The notes under the pieces are model-generated. The model saw only the letters and a program-made list of their open reading frames with translations, did no database searches and was not told the DNA's origin. A stretch of DNA of 62,000 nt from Phoronis australis (lineage: Eukaryota > Phoronida > Phoronidae), in the NCBI GenBank assembly GCA_002633005.1, contig NMRA01000063.1, positions 542,427 through 604,426 of the forward strand, written 5' to 3'. Position numbers and translations under genes: made by a program. How positions within the stretch are numbered: position 1 is the stretch's first letter; each line of letters begins with the position of its first letter. This document shows positions 25,501 to 30,761 of this stretch, piece by piece.

Positions 25501-27047
25501 ACGTTTAACGAGTGAAATACCATTTATGTTCGAAGTTTGCTCCGAAAATGATAGATCAATAATAATATTTATGCTACACTCTTTCTACTTTCAGAAAATA
25601 TAAACTTTCATTATTGTTTTTTAACACAATAATGAAAGTTTATATTTTCTGAAGATTTTAAAAAATCTTGTAGATATTTGAGTCAATGCAGAGAATTGTT
25701 GATAAGGTCTATAGTCGCTGTTGACATTACTAGGTACTCAGACCAGAAAGCAATAAAGTCCATTCACGTGTCAACTGTTGACATTACTAGGTACTCAGAC
25801 CAGAAAGCAATAAAGTCCATTCAGGTGTCAACTGTGGATGCCTTCCAAGGTGGTGAGAAAGTGATCATCATTCTGTCATGTGTTAGGACTGATAATGTGG
25901 GATTTATTGACTCAGACAGGTGTGTATGATGGGAGTACACTGAATGAATGATATTACATATTGTAAGGTATTGACTTGCAATATGTATGTATGTAGTACT
26001 GTGCATGCATGTATGTATATGGGGGTGGAGGGGCTGCAGTGGGAGGGGTTGGCAGGGCGTGCTGCCAGCTTTAGTGGATATTTTGCTCTGGATTTTAAAT
26101 TTGCCCAGATAAATATATAATGTTAATTTGGTTTCTTATCTACTTAAAAAAATTGATTATGAGCATATAGCAGCACACCTCCCCCATTATGTGGGAGAGA
26201 AACTCGTGGTAAGGTATGTATATCACATTTGCAATTTCTTTATTGCTAGTATTGCAGATTTTTACTTGTAATAATGTTACGTGTTTAATCTGAATAAATT
26301 TTGTTCATAATGTTGTTATTTCATTTTAATGAAAATTGTTTTAAAATGAGGATGAGCTACAGTCCATGCCAAAAGTATTCAGACAAAATGACCCAGAATT
26401 CCCTGTCATGACGTCGTGGCTGATGGTGAACTTACTGTCTGAGTCATCTCCCTTGATGACTGAGAATGAAGCATAGTAAGGTGGCTTGGCCTTTCTGTAA
26501 TTAGAAGTTTTCTCCCTTGATTATTTTTACCAATAATTTTTCATGTTAACGTAATTAGCTGTCGTGATGGGGAAAAGGTATTTTGTCTGGTTACTTTTGT
26601 CTTGCGTTGTACGTGGTGGCTTTTGTCTTGCGTTGTACGTACTGGCTTTTGTCTTGCGTTGTACGTACTGGCTTTTGTCTTGCGTTGTACGTACTGGCTT
26701 TTGTCTTGCGTTGTACGTACTGGCTTTTGTCTTGCGTTGTACGTACTGGCTTTTGTCTTGCGTGCATTGTACGTACTGGCTTTTGTCTTGCGTGCATTGT
26801 ACGTACTGGCTTTTCCGTTGTTGCTTCTGTATTGACTCTGTGCTTTCATTTTTGCAGGCGGTCCAATGTGGCTTTAACCAGAGCCAGAAATCATTTGTTT
26901 ATTTTTGGTAAAAAACAAAATTTGTGTAGAAACAGACTTTGGAATGAGGTGATCAGACATTGCCAAAGTGAGTATTTATTCAAGCTGCCTTTAAATAGCA
27001 AGTCACTTTTAGTACAGCGTGCTCTTAATTTGACCAAACTGAAGTAA
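1380..27047 (+). CDS. ZGRF1: ZGRF1-like SF1 DNA helicase, C-terminal helicase domain (11 exons, 5' part missing)
   Basis: The exons at 1380-1500, 3419-3575, 13119-13196, 14676-14759, 15852-15900, 16143-16220, 17149-17334, 23610-23738, 23979-24184, 25692-25919 and 26858-27047 join in phase into 1506 nt: 501 codons plus a TAA stop. The motifs appear in SF1 (UPF1-like) order: Q-type NCDQ, Walker A GVFGAGKS, Ia STTNVAVDRVLLG, II LLDECSQ, III LIGDPRQLDPTIQG, IV RTQYRCHPSIS, V VSTVDAFQGGEK and VI NVALTRARNHL. Spacing and sequence match the C-terminal helicase half of ZGRF1, a 5'-3' DNA helicase known in vertebrates to act in recombination and crosslink repair in the nucleus. The N-terminal zf-GRF and other regions lie upstream of the window. 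Two oddities: motif III has QLDP where family members usually have QLPP, and there is a 19-residue duplication just before motif V. The assignment rests on recognised similarity; no search was run. Confidence 0.9.
1684..2981. mobile_element. TTAA-flanked inverted-repeat element, copy A (1.3 kb)
   Basis: It begins TTAA-AGGAGAATGCCACCC at 1684 and ends GGGTGGCATGCTCTT-TTAA at 2981, giving inverted termini inside a TTAA duplication. This layout is typical of piggyBac- or Kolobok-type DNA transposons and their non-autonomous derivatives. No transposase ORF is visible. The interior is recognisably the reverse complement of parts of the larger element at 19589-22458. Both flanks carry a related ATGCCAAAT sequence, so insertion was into or beside a small duplication. 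Confidence 0.8.
3142..3246. repeat. Short tandem repeat, 48-bp unit, about 2.2 copies
   Basis: Copies start at 3142, 3190 and partially 3238, each beginning TGTCTTGTC and sharing ACTGGTATTTT. It lies in the intron just upstream of the Walker A exon. Confidence 0.85.
3419..3575 (+). CDS. ZGRF1: ZGRF1-like exon: Walker A and motif Ia
   Basis: Acceptor CACTGCAG precedes 3419 and donor GTATGT follows 3575. The exon encodes the P-loop GVFGAGKS (its first Gly is split with the previous exon) and, near the end, SSTTNVAVDRVLLG, which is motif Ia. The lysine and serine of the P-loop bind ATP phosphate and magnesium in this family. Exon ends in phase 2. Confidence 0.93.
4191..4207 (-). promoter_or_regulatory. 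CTCF-like site (subtype b)
   Basis: The minus-strand sequence is TGGCCACTAGGTGGCAC, fitting the known CTCF core CCACYAGRKGGCRS at every position. Binding is inferred from the match only. Confidence 0.45.
4615..4631 (-). promoter_or_regulatory. CTCF-like site (subtype b)
   Basis: The minus-strand sequence is TGGCCACTAGGTGGCGC, a full match to the CTCF core consensus, 424 bp from the equivalent site in the previous repeat trimer. Confidence 0.45.
7251..7560. repeat. Minisatellite, 72-bp unit, about 4.3 copies
   Basis: Units begin GCGA(C/T)GATGCAGAATGCC at 7251, 7321, 7393, 7465 and 7537; the first unit is 70 bp. Because 72 is a multiple of three the array stays open in several frames on both strands. 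That openness is a property of the repeat and not evidence of a gene. Confidence 0.95.
7781..7840. repeat. 25-bp tandem repeat, about 2.5 copies
   Basis: GGTAATTGAGGCA/G(A/G)C units start at 7781, 7806 and 7831, just ahead of the CA-rich microsatellite. Confidence 0.85.
7898..7978. repeat. Interrupted (CA)n microsatellite
   Basis: A CA-rich run interrupted by TA, CG and GA dinucleotides. Long open frames across it are low-complexity shadows. Confidence 0.95.
8470..9225 (-). repeat. CTCF-like repeat block 2 (degenerate)
   Basis: Diverged copies of the block-1 units. Cores are seen near 8481 (GTGGTGCCCCAAGTGGC), 8607 (GTGCCTCCTAATGGC), 8741 (CTTTCTAGTGGCC), 8922 (GTCTCCTAGTGGTC), 9059 and 9202 (GTGCCCTCTAGTGGC). 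Most have lost one or more consensus positions, so this block looks older than block 1. Confidence 0.75.
9379..9722. repeat. Minisatellite, 35-bp unit, about 10 copies
   Basis: Units contain GTGTTGCACAGTGGCTGCAT followed by ATCAACACTC. Several units near 9580-9690 are truncated, so the array is irregular. It lies immediately downstream of CTCF-like block 2. Open frames across it are repeat artefacts. Confidence 0.95.
9843..9932. mobile_element. Palindromic ~90-bp mini-element (family member 1)
   Basis: The left arm (CTTACAGGATCTCGCATTTT then GAGAACCAGT) is the imperfect reverse complement of the right arm (ACTGGTTCTCAAAATAAGGG then ACCACTGCAAG), with a loop of about 25 bp. Similar foldback sequences occur at 32245-32336 and 59658-59745, so this is a dispersed family. 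It is too short to code. Confidence 0.7.
10069..13015. mobile_element. 2.9-kb terminal-inverted-repeat element with 5-bp flanking repeat
   Basis: The ends are CAGTGGCGGATCTACG (10069-10084) and its exact reverse complement (13000-13015), each followed inward by a G- or C-rich tract. TGTGG flanks both sides (10064-10068 and 13016-13020) as a probable target duplication. CAGNGGCGGATC-type termini are known from several DNA transposon groups, including hAT-like ones, but a 5-bp duplication is not the 8 bp expected of hAT. No transposase motif was recognised in the ORFs inside, so it is probably non-autonomous. Confidence 0.75.
13119..13196 (+). CDS. ZGRF1: ZGRF1-like exon after motif Ia
   Basis: Acceptor CTTTGCAG precedes and donor GTCATT follows. 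It encodes a segment containing FIRVGSVRKIAKAILPY, strongly reminiscent of the ZGRF1 stretch between motifs Ia and II. Phases fit both neighbours (in 2, out 2). Confidence 0.9.
14101..14444. repeat. Minisatellite, 30-bp unit, 11.5 copies
   Basis: The unit begins GATGCATGCATTTCATGTAC and ends ATTAGTTAAA. Copies are nearly identical, varying mostly at one base (GATGC A/C/T GGCA-type changes). The 30-bp period gives an uninterrupted 10-residue repeat on the minus strand with no other coding evidence. Confidence 0.97.
14676..14759 (+). CDS. ZGRF1: ZGRF1-like exon between motifs Ia and II
   Basis: Acceptor CCAACAG precedes and donor GTGAGT follows. It encodes a Ser-rich start then SHELKELQSMLKGDVTLAEK, matching the SEQLKELH-type segment of ZGRF1. 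Phase in 2, out 2. Confidence 0.88.
15460..15660. repeat. Degenerate ~25-bp tandem repeat
   Basis: About eight diverged units share CACGGACTCA and AAACACGG. It is far more diverged than the other minisatellites here, suggesting an old array. Confidence 0.7.
15852..15900 (+). CDS. ZGRF1: ZGRF1-like short exon
   Basis: Acceptor CTCTTTAG precedes and donor GTGGGT follows. It encodes YIRKAIEKQRLGENRQ, matching the conserved VRKSIEQ-like segment of ZGRF1. Phase in 2, out 0. Confidence 0.87.
15980..16128. repeat. 50-bp tandem repeat, 3 copies, abutting an exon acceptor
   Basis: Units begin CACTGACACACAGA at 15981, 16031 and 16081. The third copy ends about 15 bp before the acceptor of the exon at 16143, so the array supplies sequence in the branch-point region. 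Confidence 0.9.
16143..16220 (+). CDS. ZGRF1: ZGRF1-like exon with conserved CAAC segment
   Basis: Acceptor GTTTTCAG precedes and donor GTAAGT follows. It encodes VQVVGVTCAACSFPCLKGIK, matching the VGVTCAACPFPC segment of ZGRF1 just before motif II. Phase 0 on both sides. Confidence 0.92.
16910..17028. repeat. 31-bp minisatellite, about 4 copies
   Basis: Units start at 16910, 16941, 16972 and 17003 and share CTTTAAGTGTTCCTTGCTTG. It is intronic, 120 bp upstream of the motif II exon. Confidence 0.93.
17149..17334 (+). CDS. ZGRF1: ZGRF1-like exon: motifs II and III
   Basis: Acceptor GCCAATAG precedes and donor GTAAGT follows. It encodes VLLDECSQMTEPASLLPL (motif II, Walker B; Asp-Glu catalyse ATP hydrolysis) and LVLIGDPRQLDPTIQG (motif III). 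The fourth position of the usual QLPP is Asp here. The exon ends within LEQTLFDRLQLM, also typical of ZGRF1. Phase 0 on both sides. Confidence 0.95.
17615..19420 (-). repeat. CTCF-like repeat block 3
   Basis: The left edge has the same CACATATTTATATGTG palindrome (about 17623) as block 1, with unrelated sequence in between. Units from about 18230 carry cores at 18376 (GTGCCCCCTAGTGGCA), 18519, 18675, 18830, 18976, 19125 (GTGGCGCCTCCTAGTGGCA) and 19390. The a-b-c order of block 1 is repeated with a period of 448-457 bp. All full cores match CTCF on the minus strand. Confidence 0.85.
21289..21729. repeat. 32-bp minisatellite, about 14 near-identical copies
   Basis: The unit contains CTGTGTGCCTCGCAGTTAAT and then TCATAGTTTATA. 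Copies are essentially identical and run into the N at 21730. The corresponding place after the second duplicate (22228-22254) holds only one diverged unit. Confidence 0.95.
21730..21730. other. Assembly N
   Basis: A single undetermined base between the minisatellite and the second copy of the 493-bp duplication; it marks a contig join rather than one unknown base. Confidence 0.85.
22491..23393. mobile_element. TTAA-flanked foldback element C (0.9 kb) with long inverted repeats
   Basis: Ends are TTAA-AGGCGAAGGCAACCT and AGGTTGCCTTTGCCT-TTAA. The inverted similarity continues inward for roughly 150 bp, with blocks such as AGTCGTGCCCTACTCCGGAA on the left matched by the reverse complement on the right. 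It lies 32 bp from the end of element B. ORFs at 22702-22890 and 22835-23113 have no recognisable family. Confidence 0.78.
23610..23738 (+). CDS. ZGRF1: ZGRF1-like exon: motif IV
   Basis: Acceptor CCTTTCAG precedes and donor GTTAGT follows. It encodes MLRTQYRCHPSISVLANQLF, the SF1B motif IV region with the signature QYR.HP, then DGVTEVDRLP. Phase 0 on both sides. Confidence 0.93.
23979..24184 (+). CDS. ZGRF1: ZGRF1-like exon between motifs IV and V
   Basis: Acceptor TATTTCAG precedes and donor GTGAGT follows. It encodes LPSLCFLDVSNGQEKF and then IEPHDIGVITLYKAQAVKIQ, matching the IGVITLYK(S/A)Q segment upstream of motif V in UPF1-like helicases. Phase in 0, out 2. Confidence 0.92.
25420..25499. 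repeat. 38-bp tandem repeat, 2 copies
   Basis: Two essentially identical units containing AGGGGGTATAAGTAAGACAA start at 25422 and 25460. Confidence 0.9.
25590..25653. repeat. Perfect 28-bp inverted repeat with 8-base loop
   Basis: Arms are 25590-25617 and 25626-25653, beginning TTCAGAAAATATAAACTTTC and exactly complementary, with loop TTTTTAAC. It ends 38 bp before the acceptor of the motif V exon, so a transcript hairpin would occupy the branch-point region. Confidence 0.93.
25692..25919 (+). CDS. ZGRF1: ZGRF1-like exon: motif V, with internal duplication
   Basis: Acceptor CAATGCAG precedes and donor GTGTGT follows. The exon joins in phase 2 and encodes motif V, VSTVDAFQGGEKVIIILSCV, then VGFIDSDR, as in ZGRF1. 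Before motif V, the 19 residues from VDITRYSDQK to VST occur twice, from a 57-bp direct duplication (25720-25776 and 25777-25833) differing at one base that changes His to Gln. Confidence 0.9.
25720..25833 (+). repeat. 57-bp in-frame tandem duplication inside a coding exon
   Basis: Copies at 25720 and 25777 share GTTGACATTACTAGGTACTC and onward. They differ at one position (CAC versus CAG), and the frame is preserved. Confidence 0.95.
25920..26857 (+). other. Last intron of the ZGRF1-like gene
   Basis: No exon recognised. A polypurine/pyrimidine-poor GGGGTGGAGGGG stretch sits near 26022-26050 and the 26-bp minisatellite fills the 3' end. Confidence 0.8.
26594..26816. repeat. 26-bp minisatellite, about 8 copies, near the last acceptor
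   Basis: Units are CTTTTGTCTTGCGTTGTACG followed by TACTGG. The last two are 30 bp because of a CGTG insertion. The array ends about 40 bp before the acceptor at 26857 and is pyrimidine-rich, so copy number could affect 3' splice-site recognition. Confidence 0.95.
26858..27047 (+). CDS. ZGRF1: ZGRF1-like terminal exon: motif VI and stop
   Basis: Acceptor TTTTGCAG precedes 26858. The joined codon AG|G gives Arg, followed by RSNVALTRARNHLFIFG (motif VI; Arg finger region), LWNEVIRHCQ, and a C-terminal tail ending in LTKLK before TAA. Phase in 2. This is the natural C-terminus: ZGRF1 also ends shortly after motif VI. Confidence 0.93.
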
Positions 27048-27446
27048 TTGAATTAGTGGAGTTAGGGCCTGTGATTTTTGCCATTGACACAATCAATAGA
27101 CAACTCTATATGGTCCACAGTATAATGAAAGATGTAATTAGAAATGCAGTGGAGCCCACTTAATGTCATGACCTCGGTTTTGACGCAGATTATGATAATA
27201 AGCAGGATATTCCACTTGGAGGGTTTTGACTTGGCGGAGATCATCACCAGTCCTATAATCCTTCTAAGTGGAGAGTCGGAGTTAGACAGGTGAGCAGGAA
27301 ACAACTGAGTTTTACCCCTGGTGACGAAATCGCATAAAGCAAATGAGTTTAAGATGAATTAGCTTTAAGTTAGTTTTTTTGACAGAAAGTCAAAAGTGCC
27401 CAGCAGCTGAGAGGAATTTTGTATTGTCAATATTTGGGAATATGAC

Positions 27447-27452
27447 AATAAA
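27447..27452 (+). terminator. Candidate poly(A) signal for the ZGRF1-like gene
   Basis: First AATAAA after the stop codon, 400 bp downstream, in AT-rich sequence. The 3' UTR would be about 0.4 kb. Confidence 0.5.
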
Positions 27453-27545
27453 TCATTACATTATGTGAGTTAGTTTACATGAGTGTTATGATCGGAAATG
27501 ATTCACTTTTTTACATTAAGTCAATAACCAGGATAATCTATTATG

Positions 27546-27997
27546 CCACTACCTGGGCTCCACTACTAACCTACTGTATTAATGAACCACTACCTGGGCT
27601 CCACTACTAACCTACTGTATTAATGAACCACTACCTGGGCTCCACTACTAACCTACTGTATTAATGAACCACTACCTGGGCTCCACTACTAACCTACTGT
27701 ATTAATGAACCACTACCTGGGCTCCACTACTAACCTACTGTATTAATGAACCACTACCTGGGCTCCACTACTAACCTACTGTATTAATGAACCACTACCT
27801 GGGCTCCACTACTAACCTACTGTATTAATGAACCACTACCTGGGCTCCACTACTAACCTACTGTATTAATGAACCACTACCTGGGCTCCACTACTAACCT
27901 ACTGTATTAATGAACCACTTCCTGGGCTCCACTACTAACCTACTGTATTAATGAACCACTACCTGGGCTCCACTACTAACCTACTGTATTAATGAAG
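27546..27997. repeat. 41-bp minisatellite, 11 copies, between the convergent genes
   Basis: The unit contains CCACTACCTGGGCTCCACTA and ends TGTATTAATGAA. Copies are almost identical (one carries ACTTCC for ACTACC), indicating recent homogenisation. It lies just beyond the 3' end of the helicase gene. Confidence 0.97.
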
Positions 27998-28050
27998 CAA
28001 AACACTGGTGCTATTGCTTGTGTCTTTAAGTGTCAAGTTAGTGATAGTGT

Positions 28051-28108
28051 GAATATTCATTCTTGATTGTGAATATTCATTCTTGATTGTGAATATTCAT
28101 TCTTGATA
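28051..28108. repeat. 20-bp tandem repeat, 3 copies
   Basis: Three copies of TGTGAATATTCATTCTTGAT. Each contains the short palindrome GAATATTC. Confidence 0.9.
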
Positions 28109-29004
28109 GCTGGTGACGACTTTCATACCTATGAAGTGGTTGTCTGAACTGTAATCATTAGGCATTTACGTTATGTAATTATGTGAATTGTTATGTAATT
28201 ATGTAAATTCACTCTTTTTATGTTTCAAAATTCATTACAGTTCCTCAACTGTAGTTAAAATTCCTCAACTCCGGAAACCTTGGCAACACCTTTTTGCTAC
28301 TTGTTGCCATGTTTTCCTGTTATTTATTGTGCCCCATAAAAATTCTGGCTAAATCTTGACAAACTCTACACTTGTATGATTTTCATGAAAAAACTGAAGT
28401 TGCATCATGAAATTAACAGCTTTATTGAGATCTCATCTTGAAATTTACATTCAAATAAAATTTGACCGTGTTGCTATCAATGTGCCTAAATTGTACTAAA
28501 AAGACAGCAGATTCGTAAAGTCAATAATCAAAATTCTTCCGGCTTTCTATTTTCCGAAAATATGGAATTTGCCGAGATGAATAGTTTTGTTGATATTGAA
28601 CTAAATGAAATCTTACATTACTTTGGCTTTACATGTGATTTTAAAGGCGGGTAAAATTACTGAGTGGTCAATGTGGTGTGTATCAATGGAACATTACATG
28701 AAACTGCAGTTTAATTAGGAAATGTGCATTTTGTCTTTACAGGTGTTCCCAGTGGTGTTCAAAATGCTCAGGTGTTCTTGAAAGCTGCTAATTGCTTGTT
28801 GAATTCTGCTACATTCCAGTAGTTAATGATCAACCAGATGACAACCCATGTATGACTGTTTAGCTGATTCTGTCCCAAGCACACGAGTTAAATTGTTATT
28901 GAATTGTGTATCTAAGGTTGACATTACTTATTCACTGTTTAGTTCATTTATTAATCTTCCTTGTCAAAACTGCGCAAACCAAGGAGTGGCATTTTCTGTA
29001 ACAC

Positions 29005-29010
29005 TTTATT
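29005..29010 (-). terminator. Candidate minus-strand poly(A) signal
   Basis: AATAAA on the minus strand (TTTATT on +), about 260 bp beyond the tentative stop codon of the RASGEF1-like gene. A second copy lies at 29061-29066. Confidence 0.35.
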
Positions 29011-29060
29011 TGCAATTTTTGAGGAAAACAATATAGAATATTTCCACAATTAAAAGATTG

Positions 29061-29066
29061 TTTATT
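29061..29066 (-). terminator. Candidate minus-strand poly(A) signal (nearer)
   Basis: AATAAA on the minus strand, the first one met downstream of the recognised RASGEF1-like exons. Confidence 0.4.
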
Positions 29067-29180
29067 TATGAATCGGATGATACATAAATTAAGTACAAAA
29101 ATATGCGTGTGCTGTGAAAACACTGTCTAGCACCAACCATCTGCTTAGTAGCCAACTTTTAACAAAATAAGTTGTTAAGC

Positions 29181-29342
29181 CTTGAGAGACAAGTTAACTT
29201 GATGCATCCTCTTGGCTGATAGGTCACATTTGAACTTGAGAGACAAATTAACTTGATGCATCCTCTTGGCTCATAGGTCACATTTGAACTTGAGAGACAA
29301 ATTAACTTGATGCATCCTCTTGGCTGATAGGTCACATTTGAA
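29181..29342. repeat. 54-bp tandem repeat, 3 copies, possibly within the last RASGEF1-like exon
   Basis: Units beginning CTTGAGAGACAA start at 29181, 29235 and 29289. The 54-bp length (18 codons) keeps frame. The middle copy has CTCATAGG where the others have CTGATAGG. Confidence 0.95.
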
Positions 29343-29400
29343 TAAGTCATTCAACATAACAGGCATTTCTGGCTTCTTCATTAAGGTGAGAAGAAATGGT
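29271..29400 (-). CDS. Tentative terminal exon of the RASGEF1-like gene
   Basis: On the minus strand an acceptor AAATACAG precedes 29400, and the required phase (one base completes the split Lys codon) gives KPFLLTLMKKPEM and on to a TGA at 29271-29273. Two minus-strand AATAAA motifs follow. However, the sequence does not resemble the short conserved RASGEF1 tail (usually about ten residues here), and the 3' half falls in a tandem repeat. An unrecognised exon between 29400 and 30688 is equally possible. Confidence 0.22.
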
Positions 29401-29527
29401 CTGTATTTGATGTTGGAACATTATAACTGAGTCTTGCAAACAAAACACAATTAACCGTTTTAGAATAGCACACCCTAATAATAGTATGGTATTTTACAAT
29501 GGACCAACTAAGTATAACTTAATAGGT

Positions 29528-29781
29528 AAAATATGCATTGATATTGCCAGTATAGGTACTGTAACTATTGTCATACAATAAATATGCATTGATATTGCCA
29601 ATATAGTTACTGTAACTATTGTCATACAATAAATATGCATTGATATTGCCAGTATAGTTACTGTAACTATTGTCATACAATAAATATGCATTGATATTGC
29701 CAATATAGTTACTGTAACTATTGTCATACAATAAATATGCATTGATATTGCCAATATAGTTACTGTAACTATTGTCATACA
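29528..29781. repeat. 51-bp minisatellite, 5 copies
   Basis: Units contain AAATATGCATTGATATTGCC followed by TACTGTAACTATTGTCATAC. Being a multiple of three, the array is open on the minus strand in more than one frame; this is not taken as coding. Confidence 0.95.
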
Positions 29782-30688
29782 ATGTTACATTTTGATGCAC
29801 GTGACTGGACGTTTATACAGTCACAGTTGCAATGTGCTTCAGTTGCTCACCTATAATGTTCCTTTCAACAACTTTCAGGTAACTCTTGATTTAGTTAAAG
29901 TGAACTTCAGTTAAAATAAACATTTTTGAAATGTCCTGGGAGAGCACACCATGATGTGGTTAGACTCGAGTAGTTTAATAAAAATAATTTATAATTAAAA
30001 ATTGGCACCAATGAGTACATGGCATTTGGCCTGTCGACACAATTATAGAGAATGTCCACTCGAGTTCTGTAGTTCCTTATGGAGACTCTGTATCACAGTT
30101 TATCATAACGCAGCGGTGTGTGGCCATATAGATGGGTTCTGTCTCGGGAGACATCGTTGGTTTGTCCATAAAACTTCCTTCAGGTATTGCTATAAACATG
30201 CCTCTGCTCTGAAAGAAAAGTTAGTATTTGAAATGCAACGGGCATTTGGTTAAAATGTGGCCATTTCCACTGAACCAATGAGATATCTCATAAATATGCA
30301 TGGAGAATGCCATCAACTGATTAGTACTTTGAGTGACGGATGTGGTTGGGACCAGCACAGAGGTTCCGATTTACACTTATCCACTAAACAATAAGCTAAA
30401 AAATGTAAATTAATCTCCAACGCTAACTTTCACAGCGCCACTGAATTTAATAAAACAGCAACAATACATGAGTGGTGCAGCACTGAAATAGGTGGGGGCT
30501 ATAGACCCCCAGCCCCCTATGGTGTGCCACCCATGTAATAATGGCCAGACTTGAAACATTTATACAACATGAAAAGTTGAACAACATCTGTCCATGACTG
30601 GTCGATGCACAATGTTACCTCATGTGACGAGGCTAAGTCATGTGACGAGAATGTCATGCGATGAGGTTAAGTCAGAGCCAATACTTAC
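29782..30688. other. No gene seen; putative last intron of the RASGEF1-like gene
   Basis: No exon or structured repeat was recognised except a small GC-rich palindromic stretch around 30493-30520 (GGGGGCTATAGACCCCC). A short conserved terminal exon of about 25 bases could be hidden here. Confidence 0.5.
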
Positions 30689-30761
30689 TTGAGCTGTTTA
30701 TGCCTTTCTTTCTCAAAGTTATTTTCTGGTGGTTCACATTCAAAAGATGCCAGACTCAATG
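30689..30761 (-). CDS. RASGEF1: RASGEF1-like exon 12
   Basis: Minus-strand acceptor TTGTTTCAG and donor GTAAGTAT bound the exon. With the split Ser codon it reads SLSLASFECEPPENNFEKER, matching the LASYESEGPENHIEKDR segment near the RASGEF1B C-terminus. Phase in 1, out 2. Confidence 0.85.

Larger units (their letters stand above)
24185..25691 (+). other. 1.5-kb intron of the ZGRF1-like gene
   Basis: AT-rich, with no exon recognised. It holds a 38-bp two-copy repeat and a perfect 28-bp inverted repeat close to its 3' end. Confidence 0.85.
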
